DNA of 37,745 bases from contig JAIEEY010000242.1 in the NCBI GenBank assembly GCA_029067205.1, positions 1-37,745 of the forward strand, read 5' to 3'. The notes beneath the pieces were generated by a model. That model was not told the DNA's origin and did no database searches. It was given only the letters and a program-made list of their open reading frames with translations. Each line of letters starts with the position of its first letter. The stretch's first letter is position 1. The position numbers and the translations under genes are program-made. Shown here piece by piece: positions 24,767-33,536 of this stretch. The stretch comes from Lachnospiraceae bacterium (GTDB lineage Bacteria; Bacillota; Clostridia; Lachnospirales; Lachnospiraceae).

Positions 24767-27004
24767 TTATACCCTAACTTTGGTTCCTTTGGTATCTCTT
24801 TTATTAACTTTTAATTTATTTATTGGTATTTTTTTGTCCTTATATGTAATCGTCTCTTCTGTACCAGGCTGACAGTAATACACATTTTCAATAAAATCGT
24901 CCGTTCCCAGGCGCATACCCCTTACACCGACTGCCGTTTTTTTCAGCTCCGAGATCTCATCGGTATCAAATCGCAGAAAATATCCGTTTTTACTCTGGAG
25001 AATAATATGCTGGTGCTCTGTCACAACTTCGATATCAAGCAGTTCATCATCTTCGCCAAGTTTGGTGGCGGCAACCGTGCGTTTGGTCACATCAAACTCC
25101 CCGCCGCTCACGATTTTGCACATGCCCTGTTTCGTGACAAAGAGCAGACGATACAAATTCAGATCTGACTGACTGGCAATATTGACAATCTCCTCCGTGC
25201 TGGAGTTGTAATTGCTGATATTGTCGACAGGCAGCCCTTTATCCCGGAATTTTCCAAACGGGATGTCCGCAGCCTTGATCGTGTGGAGCTGCCCGGTATT
25301 TGTAAACAGGCAGATTCTCCCCGTATTACGGCATTTTATGACATACTTAAAGTCTGTGTGCGCAGCTTCCTTGTTTCTCTCATAGGTGGTCATGTCAATT
25401 GTCTTGCAGTAGCCAAATTTGTCCATGAGGAACATGATATCCATCTCTTCAAGCTTTTTCTCCTCATAGACCGCTTCCTCCGCATTCTCGATGCACGTTT
25501 TGCGCTTGTGTGCGTATTCCTTCTTCAAAGCATCAAGCTCCTGTATGATAACCTGAGCCATGGAATCCCTTCTGTCGAGAATGTCCTCGTATTTGTAAAT
25601 ATTGGCGTTTGTCTCCTTGTTTTCCTTCATGAGCGCTTCGATTTCCAGCCCGATCAGCTTGTACAGGCGCATGTCAAGGATCGCATTTGCCTGCCGTTCC
25701 GTAAAGTTTAACTGCTGTGCCATCAGCGCTGATTCCTTAGAGCGGAATTTGATACCCTCCGTGACACCACTTGTCAGACAGTTTTTAACCATGTTCCTGT
25801 CCTTGGAACCGCGGAGAATTTCTATAATAAGGTCTATGATGTTGCACGCCCGGATCAGTCCCTCCTGAATCTCTCTTTTTTCCAGTTCTTTATTCAGAAG
25901 TGTCGTATATTTTCGTGTGGCAACTTCATACTGAAATGCCACATTTTGCGCGATTATGCTCTTTAGTCCGAGCGTCTCAGGCCTTCCGCCCGCAATCGCA
26001 ATCATATTGACACCGAAAGTGTCTTCCAGACGTGTTTTCTTATACAGAAGGTTCTTGAAATTTTCGACATCGGTATCCTTTTTCAGCTCTATGACAATGC
26101 GGATCCCCTCCTTGGAGGACTGATTGGATATATCAAGAATCTCAGGTGCTTTTTTCTGTTCATACAAAGCAGCGACATCCTGTAAGAATTTGCCGATATT
26201 TGCACCTATCATCGTATACGGAATCTCCGTGATCACCAAATTCAGTTTTCCACCCTTTGCCTTTTCTGCTTCCACTTTTCCGCGCAGTTTAATCTTTCCT
26301 GTACCAGTCTCATATATGGACAGCAAGTCATCTTTGTTGCATACAATGCCGCCCGTCGGAAAATCTGGCCCTTTTACATACTTCATGAGTTCGCGTGTGG
26401 TGATGTTCTCATTCAGCATGTATGCCTTAGTCGCATCAATAACTTCCCCTAAATTATGAGGCGGAATACTGGTCACCATGCCGACGGCAATTCCCTCCGA
26501 ACCGTTTACAAGCAGGTTGGGAAAACGGCATGGTAGGACACTTGGTTCTTTCTCTGTCTCATCAAAATTGGGAACAAAATCGACGACATCTTTATCCAGA
26601 TCCGCTAAAATAGCCTCCTGTGTGATTTTTTGCAGCCGCGCCTCTGTATATCGCATGGCAGCCGCGCCGTCTCCCTCAATATTGCCGAAATTTCCATGAC
26701 CATCAATCAGTGGAATTCCTTTTTTGAAATCCTGTGTAAGCACTACCAGCGCATCATAGATCGAACTGTCGCCATGCGGGTGGTATTTACCCATCGTATC
26801 GCCGACAATACGGGCGCTCTTTCTATATGGACGGTCATAGCGTATCCCCAGTTCATGCATATCGTATAAAGTACGCCGCTGAACAGGTTTCAGACCGTCC
26901 CTGACATCTGGCAGCGCCCTCGCGATGATAACACTCATGGCATAGTCGATAAATGACCGCTGCATGGTCTCTGAGTATTCAGTTTTTATAATTCTCTCTT
27001 CCAT
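24767..27004 (-). CDS. parC: Type IIA topoisomerase subunit A (ParC-like)
   Basis: 745 residues. The breakage-reunion domain holds the catalytic Tyr119 in [11 protein letters not shown] and the quinolone-pocket sequence [10 protein letters not shown] with Ser80 and Asp84, the wild-type-like residues. The C-terminal beta-pinwheel is present. The canonical GyrA-box (QRRGGKG type) is not visible: the corresponding region reads [13 protein letters not shown], so it is more likely topoisomerase IV or a non-supercoiling enzyme than gyrase. It lies 14 bp downstream of parE, a parE-parC order separate from the origin-linked gyrBA expected elsewhere. The gyrase alternative is not excluded. Confidence 0.88.
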   Translation of the reverse strand: MEERIIKTEYSETMQRSFIDYAMSVIIARALPDVRDGLKPVQRRTLYDMHELGIRYDRPYRKSARIVGDTMGKYHPHGDSSIYDALVVLTQDFKKGIPLIDGHGNFGNIEGDGAAAMRYTEARLQKITQEAILADLDKDVVDFVPNFDETEKEPSVLPCRFPNLLVNGSEGIAVGMVTSIPPHNLGEVIDATKAYMLNENITTRELMKYVKGPDFPTGGIVCNKDDLLSIYETGTGKIKLRGKVEAEKAKGGKLNLVITEIPYTMIGANIGKFLQDVAALYEQKKAPEILDISNQSSKEGIRIVIELKKDTDVENFKNLLYKKTRLEDTFGVNMIAIAGGRPETLGLKSIIAQNVAFQYEVATRKYTTLLNKELEKREIQEGLIRACNIIDLIIEILRGSKDRNMVKNCLTSGVTEGIKFRSKESALMAQQLNFTERQANAILDMRLYKLIGLEIEALMKENKETNANIYKYEDILDRRDSMAQVIIQELDALKKEYAHKRKTCIENAEEAVYEEKKLEEMDIMFLMDKFGYCKTIDMTTYERNKEAAHTDFKYVIKCRNTGRICLFTNTGQLHTIKAADIPFGKFRDKGLPVDNISNYNSSTEEIVNIASQSDLNLYRLLFVTKQGMCKIVSGGEFDVTKRTVAATKLGEDDELLDIEVVTEHQHIILQSKNGYFLRFDTDEISELKKTAVGVRGMRLGTDDFIENVYYCQPGTEETITYKDKKIPINKLKVNKRDTKGTKVRV

Positions 27005-27018
27005 TTGCTATATGCTCC

Positions 27019-28947
27019 TTATATATCAAGTTCTGCCTCTGTCGCATGCTCGTAGATAAAAGTTCTCCGAGGTAAAACATCTGTTCCCATCAGCAATTCC
27101 GTGATCTCAGACGCCATGCGCGCATCCTCGATCTCGATTTGTTTCAGGATTCTGGTCTCAGGATTTAAGGTTGTCTCCCAGAGCTGCTCTGCGTCCATCT
27201 CACCAAGTCCCTTGTACCGCTGCAGAGTAAAAGCCCCTTTGTGTTTCTTACGGTACTTTTCAAGTGCCTTGTCATCATACAGGTACTCTTCTTTCCCCTT
27301 TGCAGGCATCGCTTTATACAGAGGAGGCATCGCAATATAGATGTGCCCCTCATAGATCAGCTCCGGCATAAAGCGGTAAAAAAGCGTGAGCAGCAGATTG
27401 CTGATATGCGCGCCGTCCACGTCTGCATCCGCCATAATCACAATCTTATCATACCGCAGCTTTGAAATGTCAAAATCATTTCCATATCCTTCCGAGAAAC
27501 CACAGCCAAAGGCATTGATCATCGTCTTGATCTCAGCATTTGCAAGTACCTTGTCAATGCTTGCCTTCTCGACATTGAGGATTTTTCCCCTGATGGGCAG
27601 GATTGCCTGGTAATTCCTGTTTCGCGCAGTTTTGGCACTGCCGCCGGCGGAGTCACCCTCGACAATAAAGATCTCACACTTGCTGTAATCCTTGGACTCA
27701 CAGTTTGCAAGCTTTCCGTTCGAATCAAAAGAAAACTTCTGTTTGGTGAGCATATTTGTCCTTGCCTTTTCCTCGGTCTTGCGGATTTTTGCTGCTTTTT
27801 CTGCACAGGAGATCACGCTTTTTAACACTTCGACGTTTCTGTCAAAGTAGTGCGGAACCTCGTCGCCAGTTACTTTGCTCACAGCCTTTGAGGCATCCTG
27901 ATTGTCAAGCTTTGTCTTCGTCTGCCCCTCAAATCTCGGTGCCGGGTGTTTGATGGACACAACAGCTGTCATGCCGTTCCGCACATCTGCACCAGTAAAG
28001 TTTACGTCTTTTTCTTTCAGAATATTGAGTTCGCGCGCGTAGTTGTTGATGATGGTCGTGAACATCGTCTTAAAGCCGGTCAGATGCGTGCCGCCTTCCG
28101 CATTGTATATATTGTTACAAAAACCAAGTACATTTTCATGAAATTCATTGACATATTGGAAGGCACACTCCACAGTGATATCCTCGCTGACACCTGTAAA
28201 ATAAATAATATCGTGCAGTGTTTCCTTGTTTTTGTTCAAATCCTTGACATATCCGATAATTCCCTCCGGCTCGAAGTATGTGATCCTCTCCGGCTCCTCC
28301 CCGCGCAGGTCTGAAAAAATGATCGTGAGTTTCGGGTTGAGATAAGCCGTCTCATGGAGCCTGCTCTTCACATCCTCTGCCTTGAACCGCGTCTTGTCAA
28401 AAATAGACGGATCCGGTGTAAAATTAATGGTAGTCCCTGTCTCCTTTGTCTTTCCAATCACAGGAAGGAGCCCGTCAACCAGTTCAATGACAGGGTTTCC
28501 GTACTCATATTTGTCCTGATGAATCAGTCCGTCACTTTTTACAGTAACTGTGAGCTGCGTTGAGAGTGCATTTACAACGGAGGACCCCACCCCGTGCAGA
28601 CCACCGCTGGTCTTATACGCATTGTTATCAAATTTGCCGCCCGCGTGAAGTGTTGTGAAGACAACTCTCTCTGCGCTGACACCTTTTTGGTGCATCCCGA
28701 CAGGAATTCCCCTGCCATTGTCAGATATGGTGGCTGAACCATCTTTTTCAAGTGTGACACGTATCTCGCTGCACACTCCTGCGAGATGTTCGTCCACAGA
28801 GTTATCGACAATTTCATATATTAAGTGATTCAATCCTTTCGTAGACACACTTCCTATGTACATGCCAGGTCTTTTCCTGACAGCTTCCAGTCCCTCCAGA
28901 ACAGTAATGCTGGAGGCATCATATACATTCTTATCCGTTTTTGCCAT
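27019..28947 (-). CDS. parE: Type IIA topoisomerase subunit B (ParE-like)
   Basis: 642 residues from the ATG at 28947. The GHKL ATPase domain has IYEIVDNSVDEHLAG, DNGRGIPVGMH and GGLHGVGSSVVNALS; the transducer domain follows; the TOPRIM region has FIVEGDSAGGSAK and MADADVDGAHI. The N-terminus VLEGLEAVRKRPGMYIGS is canonical for GyrB/ParE. Choice of ParE rests on its partner and length. The ATG is preceded by GAAAGG at 12 nt, a long spacing; a Met 10 codons upstream has no RBS. It heads the unit ending in the amidase gene. Confidence 0.9.
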   Translation of the reverse strand: MAKTDKNVYDASSITVLEGLEAVRKRPGMYIGSVSTKGLNHLIYEIVDNSVDEHLAGVCSEIRVTLEKDGSATISDNGRGIPVGMHQKGVSAERVVFTTLHAGGKFDNNAYKTSGGLHGVGSSVVNALSTQLTVTVKSDGLIHQDKYEYGNPVIELVDGLLPVIGKTKETGTTINFTPDPSIFDKTRFKAEDVKSRLHETAYLNPKLTIIFSDLRGEEPERITYFEPEGIIGYVKDLNKNKETLHDIIYFTGVSEDITVECAFQYVNEFHENVLGFCNNIYNAEGGTHLTGFKTMFTTIINNYARELNILKEKDVNFTGADVRNGMTAVVSIKHPAPRFEGQTKTKLDNQDASKAVSKVTGDEVPHYFDRNVEVLKSVISCAEKAAKIRKTEEKARTNMLTKQKFSFDSNGKLANCESKDYSKCEIFIVEGDSAGGSAKTARNRNYQAILPIRGKILNVEKASIDKVLANAEIKTMINAFGCGFSEGYGNDFDISKLRYDKIVIMADADVDGAHISNLLLTLFYRFMPELIYEGHIYIAMPPLYKAMPAKGKEEYLYDDKALEKYRKKHKGAFTLQRYKGLGEMDAEQLWETTLNPETRILKQIEIEDARMASEITELLMGTDVLPRRTFIYEHATEAELDI

Positions 28948-29005
28948 TGAGCAACCATACCTTTCTATATCATCCATATCATGATATCAAAATTTCGACT
29001 TATAG

Positions 29006-29033
29006 AGTATAACACATTTTTCCAACATTGCAA
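29006..29033 (-). promoter_or_regulatory. Promoter of parE operon
   Basis: On the minus strand, TTGCAA (29033-29028) and TATACT (29011-29006) have a 16-nt spacer. Initiation near 28999 would give a leader of about 50 nt containing the palindrome at 28976-28987. Confidence 0.65.
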
Positions 29034-29118
29034 ATACTTTTCATGAAAATTTCAAACATACGTTTTTGTGATATTTTAATAAAAAACACTTTTCCCTGCA
29101 CTAATTTCAATACAACCA

Positions 29119-29146
29119 TTGCAAATGAAAAAAATTTGTATACAAT
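29119..29146 (+). promoter_or_regulatory. Promoter of pta
   Basis: TTGCAA (29119-29124) and TACAAT (29141-29146) are 16 nt apart in an A-rich context. Initiation is expected near 29153, leaving a leader of about 108 nt that contains the cre-like site. Confidence 0.6.
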
Positions 29147-29185
29147 AGTAATTAGAAAGATATGCGAGCCCTCTGAACATCATGA

Positions 29186-29199
29186 TGTAAACGCTTTCA
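29186..29199 (+). promoter_or_regulatory. Catabolite-responsive element (CcpA cre) candidate
   Basis: TGTAAACGCTTTCA matches the Gram-positive cre consensus TGWAANCGNTNWCA at every fixed position. In B. subtilis, CcpA activates pta and ackA from cre sites upstream of their promoters. Here the site lies about 33 nt downstream of the predicted start, a position typical of roadblock repression unless another promoter lies nearer the gene. Confidence 0.72.
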
Positions 29200-29260
29200 C
29201 AGACTGGGTGCAAAATTCAAAAAGCATAAAAAAATTAAAAGAAAAGGAAGGATTTAAACT

Positions 29261-30244
29261 ATGTATGGATTTGGTACAATGATTGATCAACTGAAAAAGA
29301 ACCCCAAGACAATCGTATTTACTGAGGGTACAGACCCGCGTATTCTCGAGGCGGCTTCCCGTCTTTTGGCAAGCAGTTTCCTTCATCCGATTCTTGTTGG
29401 CAACGAAGAAGATGTGTTAAAGGCTGCGGAAGAAGCTGGTTATAACATTCGCGGTGCACAGATTATTGACAGCAACCATTATGACCGCTTTGACGAGATG
29501 GTTGAACGATTCTGCGAGCTTCGCAAGAGCAAAGGCATGACTCCCGATGAAGCTAGGAAAGTTCTGGCCCAGCCGAACTATTTTGGCACAATGCTTGTGG
29601 AAATGGGTGTTGCGGATTCCCTTCTTGGCGGTGCTACATACTCAACCGCTGACACAGTACGCCCTGCCCTGCAGATCATCAAGACAAAGCCGGGCAACAG
29701 CATCGTATCTTCATGCTTCATCCTTGTACGTCCTGGTGCTACCGGCGAGAATGAAGTTCTTGCGATGAGTGACTGTGCGATCAACATTAATCCTACAGAG
29801 GACGAGCTTGTTGAGATCTGTGGTGAGACTGTCGAGTGTGCAAAAATATTTGGTGTTGATCCGAAGGTTGCATTCTTAAGCTACTCTACACTCGGCTCCG
29901 GCAAGGGTCCTGATGTGGAAAAGATGAGAAATGCCGCAGTGAAAGCGAAGGCAAAATTCCCCAACACTCCAATCGAAGGCGAACTTCAGTTTGACGCTGC
30001 CGTATCTCCTCGTGTAGCACGTACAAAATGCCCGAAGTCAGAGGTTGCCGGACATGCCAACACATTTATCTTCCCAGACCTCAGCTCAGGAAACATGGGA
30101 TACAAGATCGCTCAGAGAATGGGTAATTTCGAGGCATACGGACCAATCCTTCTGGGATTGAATGCTCCAGTAAATGACCTTTCTCGTGGATGCAACGCAA
30201 TCGAGGTATATTCCATGGCAATCATCACAGCTGCATTAGTGTGA
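29261..30244 (+). CDS. pta: Phosphate acetyltransferase
   Basis: 327 residues, the short single-domain Pta form. Family signatures are YFGTMLVEMGVADSLLGGAT, ADTVRPALQIIKTKPG and, near the C-terminus, VAGHANTFIFPDLSSGNMGY followed by GPILLGLNAPVNDLSRGC. It interconverts acetyl-CoA and acetyl phosphate, the first step of acetate and ATP production. AAGGAAGG lies upstream of the ATG. It stands alone: acetate kinase (ackA), often adjacent, does not follow; the next gene is convergent degV. A cre-like site in its leader suggests carbon-source control. Confidence 0.97.
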   Translation: MYGFGTMIDQLKKNPKTIVFTEGTDPRILEAASRLLASSFLHPILVGNEEDVLKAAEEAGYNIRGAQIIDSNHYDRFDEMVERFCELRKSKGMTPDEARKVLAQPNYFGTMLVEMGVADSLLGGATYSTADTVRPALQIIKTKPGNSIVSSCFILVRPGATGENEVLAMSDCAININPTEDELVEICGETVECAKIFGVDPKVAFLSYSTLGSGKGPDVEKMRNAAVKAKAKFPNTPIEGELQFDAAVSPRVARTKCPKSEVAGHANTFIFPDLSSGNMGYKIAQRMGNFEAYGPILLGLNAPVNDLSRGCNAIEVYSMAIITAALV

Positions 30245-30314
30245 AATTAAAATTTCACCATCCTGATTTAAGTACCCGACAAAGCGGGCGATTGGGAGTT
30301 AGTGTAAAATAAAT

Positions 30315-30357
30315 AGACATAAAATAAGGGAGCAATTTGCTTCCTTATTTTATGTCT
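30315..30357. terminator. Bidirectional hairpin between pta and degV
   Basis: A 20-bp stem with a single G-U/A-C difference (AGACATAAAATAAGGGAGCA with its partner) encloses a 3-nt loop. A/T-rich outer stems give U-runs in both directions. It is placed between convergent genes and can serve both. Confidence 0.82.
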
Positions 30358-30383
30358 GTTCTCAGCAGCTAATGATTTTAGAT

Positions 30384-31253
30384 TTATCTTAATTTCTTAC
30401 AGCATGTCACGGCCAGTGAACCAGGTCCGATGTGGCAGGAAACGCTCAATGACAACGGATCAATTGCAACAATGGGATAATCAGGAAACTGTGCTTGTAT
30501 CTCCTCCTTAAATGCCTTTGCAGCCTCTTCGTTCCGTGTATGGGCAATCGCCAGATAAATCTGATTGTCCGGTGAGATACCGCCAAAGCGTTTCTCGATA
30601 TCGCTCTTAATCGCATTGATCATGATGGATTTTGCCTGTGTTACAGTTCTTGCTTTTGCAAAAGCATCAAGCTTTTCCCCTTGTATCTGGAGAACAGGCT
30701 TTAATCGCAGCAGCGTGCCAAGTGCAGCAGCAGCAGGTGTGACACGCCCGCCCTTCTTCAGATAATATAGTGTATCAATCATGATATAGATACTGGAGTT
30801 GAACTTATCCTCCTCCAGAATATCTTTGATCTCACTGCCGCTCTTCCCTTCCTTGGCAAGCGCTATGGCATCCAAAGTTGATTGTTTCTGTGTGACAGAA
30901 ATCCGCTGGTTATTTACAACGTGAACTCTGCCGTCATAATCTTGTGCAAGCATAACAGCTGTCTGGCAGGAACTACTCAATCCACTGGACATCGGAATAT
31001 GAACAACCTCATCATTTTCCTGCAAAAGCGCATCCCAAAGCTGTATGATGGATTCCGGTGATGGCTGTGAAGTGGAAATATCCGCATTCTGTGCAAGCTT
31101 CTGGTAAAACTCGTCCTGGCTGAGTGTGATTTCCTCATAATAGGTTTCGCCGTCAATCATAAAAGGCATCGGCAGTACATGTATGCCAAGCTCCTTTGCC
31201 TGATTCTGTGTAATACCGCTGTTACTGTCCGTAACGATTGCTATTTTTGACAT
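30384..31253 (-). CDS. DegV-family fatty-acid-binding protein (FakB-like)
   Basis: 289 residues from the ATG at 31253 (GAGAGGA upstream). The DegV fold starts KIAIVTDSNSGIT; the lipid-pocket and phosphate-site motifs are DISTSQPSP, PMSSGLSSSCQTA, YYLKKGGRVT, KARTVTQAK and SCHIGPGSLAV, as in FakB. FakB proteins present a fatty acid to the kinase FakA, whose homologue lies two genes upstream on the same strand (33537-35255). It follows recG by 117 bp and has a weak promoter candidate of its own. Fatty-acid specificity cannot be read from sequence. Confidence 0.9.
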   Translation of the reverse strand: MSKIAIVTDSNSGITQNQAKELGIHVLPMPFMIDGETYYEEITLSQDEFYQKLAQNADISTSQPSPESIIQLWDALLQENDEVVHIPMSSGLSSSCQTAVMLAQDYDGRVHVVNNQRISVTQKQSTLDAIALAKEGKSGSEIKDILEEDKFNSSIYIMIDTLYYLKKGGRVTPAAAALGTLLRLKPVLQIQGEKLDAFAKARTVTQAKSIMINAIKSDIEKRFGGISPDNQIYLAIAHTRNEEAAKAFKEEIQAQFPDYPIVAIDPLSLSVSCHIGPGSLAVTCCKKLR

Positions 31254-31370
31254 ATCATCCTCTCTCCCTGTTGTTATAAAATGAATGCACACAAAACCAA
31301 AGTACACAAACGATTCCGTTAAGCGCTTGATTTTGAATGCATATATAACTATATAGTAATTATTTTACTG

Positions 31371-33461
31371 TCAGATATTAATAAAGTCAACATTCGAAGC
31401 AACATTCTCCTCATAATGTTTCCAAAATACATGATATCTGTCATTTTCATCTGTAGACATTCCATTATGGATATAGGCATCATACAGTTTTGCCGCACAG
31501 CTCTGTGCCTCCTGCAGGATTGCGGCATCCTGATAAATGTCACCCAGCTGGAACTGGAACTGACCGCTCTGCCTGATGCCGAACAAGTCACCGGGACCAC
31601 GCAGCCTCATATCCTCCGACGAGATGAAAAATCCATCGTTTGATTTATTTAATACCTGCAGTCTCTCCATCGTATCATTCTGGCTTGATGTCGTGATAAA
31701 GATACAGTAAGACTGGTTCTTGCCGCGCCCGACACGCCCCCTGAGCTGATGGAGCTGCGCCAGTCCAAAACGCTCCGCATTTTCCACAAGCATCACTGTG
31801 GCATTGGGCACGTTGATGCCGACCTCGATTACCGTGGTGGACACCAGGACGTCAATATGATGCGCAGCGTATTCTTCCATGACATGGTTCTTCGCTTTTG
31901 GATTCATCTGCCCATGAAGGTACTCAATGCGCACTGTATCGGGCAGTGCCTTTCTGAGCTTTTCTGTATATTCAATCACATTTTCAAGGACAGGCTGGTC
32001 CCCCATGATTTCCTCATTTGCCTCCACCATGGGACAGATCACATAGGCTTGTCTGCCATTTGTCACTTCCTTTGCGATAAATTCATATGCCTTTCTGCGA
32101 TAATCTGTATTGACCACACAATTCTTAATGGGGAGCCTGTTCGCCGGAAGCTCATCCATCACGGATATGTCCAGATCGCCATATAAAATAAGCGCGAGCG
32201 TTCTAGGGATTGGTGTGGCACTCATGACAAGAATGTGTGGCTGCATCCCCTTCTGGGCAAACGTCTCACGCTGTTTTACACCGAAACGATGCTGTTCGTC
32301 AGTGATGACCAGACGCAGGTCATAAAAATCAACATCGTCCTGCAATAGCGCCTGTGTCCCGACAATGACATTGCAAGTGCCAAGAACAATGGCCTCCTTT
32401 GCCCTGCGTTTTTCCTTTGCCGTCAGGGAACCCGTTAACAAAACCGGTTTAAAAGGCAGCCCATAATCTTCCATCAGTTTCAGAACCGACTCATAATGCT
32501 GTTTTGCCAGTACCTCTGTAGGCGCCATGAACGCCGCCTGATGATGGTTCATCACGCACATAAACATTGCAAGAATGGCTACAATCGTCTTGCCAGAGCC
32601 GACATCCCCCTGAATCAGCCGATTCATGAGATGCGTCGAACACAGATCACACTCAATCTGTTCCCATACCTTTTTCTGTGCACCAGTAAGCTCATAGGGA
32701 AGCCTGCCGATCAAATCCTTGCAGGCGTCAATACGCATCATCGGGGCATCATTGATTTCCTGTGTTGCCATATCCTTCAGAAACATGACAGACACGATAA
32801 AAAACAGAAATTCCTCAAAGACAATGCGTTTTCTGGCGGCAAGCATCACATCACGGTTTTCCGGAAAATGAATGCCCAGCAGAGCAGTCTTTAAGTCAGG
32901 AAGTCCGTATTCCACGCGCATAGACTCAGGTATGTAATCCTCGTGAAAGTCCAGAACATCGATTGCCAGATGAACCGCTTTGGTGACTGCCGCGATCGTG
33001 AGTCCCTTTGTAGTTGGATAAATCGGGGAAAGCCTGTTCACATTCTGTACAAACTCGTGCGGACTCACAATTTTGGGCTGATCAATGGTAATGCGGTTGT
33101 TTTTCAGCAGCACGCGCCCGCGGAAGATATACTGTTTCCCTGACTGAAGGCTGTTTTTGATATAGGGCATATTAAAGTATGTGATGTCGCATGCCCCACT
33201 GTCATCCCTGACACGCACGGTGGTAATCGTCATATTTTTCCTGACCTGCACTGTCTGGGGGGCGCTGATGACCATGGCGCGTATCGCGTGCACCTGGTTT
33301 GCCCTCAGCTCCCCTATCTTTACAATATCGCGCCATTCCTCATAATCTCTGGGATAATGTTTTATCAGATCGTCAATCGTATAGATATTCAGTTTATGAT
33401 ATAAGGAAGCTGTTTTCTCACCAATTCCTTTCAAAGCCGTAATCGGATCGCTTAACTGCAT
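31371..33461 (-). CDS. recG: ATP-dependent DNA helicase RecG
   Basis: 696 residues. An N-terminal wedge/OB domain (MQLSDPITALKGIGEKTASL, VRDDSGACDITYFN) is followed by superfamily 2 motifs: Walker A GDVGSGKT, DEQH in VITDEQHRFGVKQR, MSATPIPRTLAL, TTVIEVGINVPNA and QLHQLRGRVGRG. RecG remodels stalled forks and Holliday junctions. The ATG has TAGGAGA upstream. It lies downstream of the DAK2 gene, from which a hairpin separates it; B. subtilis has yloU-yloV and recG in the same neighbourhood. Confidence 0.98.
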   Translation of the reverse strand: MQLSDPITALKGIGEKTASLYHKLNIYTIDDLIKHYPRDYEEWRDIVKIGELRANQVHAIRAMVISAPQTVQVRKNMTITTVRVRDDSGACDITYFNMPYIKNSLQSGKQYIFRGRVLLKNNRITIDQPKIVSPHEFVQNVNRLSPIYPTTKGLTIAAVTKAVHLAIDVLDFHEDYIPESMRVEYGLPDLKTALLGIHFPENRDVMLAARKRIVFEEFLFFIVSVMFLKDMATQEINDAPMMRIDACKDLIGRLPYELTGAQKKVWEQIECDLCSTHLMNRLIQGDVGSGKTIVAILAMFMCVMNHHQAAFMAPTEVLAKQHYESVLKLMEDYGLPFKPVLLTGSLTAKEKRRAKEAIVLGTCNVIVGTQALLQDDVDFYDLRLVITDEQHRFGVKQRETFAQKGMQPHILVMSATPIPRTLALILYGDLDISVMDELPANRLPIKNCVVNTDYRRKAYEFIAKEVTNGRQAYVICPMVEANEEIMGDQPVLENVIEYTEKLRKALPDTVRIEYLHGQMNPKAKNHVMEEYAAHHIDVLVSTTVIEVGINVPNATVMLVENAERFGLAQLHQLRGRVGRGKNQSYCIFITTSSQNDTMERLQVLNKSNDGFFISSEDMRLRGPGDLFGIRQSGQFQFQLGDIYQDAAILQEAQSCAAKLYDAYIHNGMSTDENDRYHVFWKHYEENVASNVDFINI

Positions 33462-33476
33462 ATCAATCTCCTAACA

Positions 33477-33535
33477 AACAAAGTTTTAGAATTTCTAAAT
33501 CTGCCTATTTTGCAGACTTAGAAATTCTCTTTGTT
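33477..33535 (-). terminator. Hairpin between fakA-like gene and recG
   Basis: A 17-bp stem with one mismatch (33488-33504 with 33512-33528, core AGAATTTCTAA) surrounds a 7-nt loop. It is extended outward by AACAAAG pairing with CTTTGTT. In the minus direction it is followed by TTTGTTTGTTAGG. It probably reduces transcription into recG. Confidence 0.68.
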
Positions 33536-33536
33536 T

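Larger units (their letters stand above)
28948..29260. other. Divergent regulatory region parE-pta (313 bp)
   Basis: There is no gene here. It holds the parE promoter on the minus strand (29006-29033), the pta promoter on the plus strand (29119-29146), a perfect cre-like site (29186-29199), and a 12-bp palindrome ATATCATGATAT at 28976-28987 in the parE leader. The stretch 29034-29118 is A/T-rich with nothing else I can identify. Confidence 0.75.
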
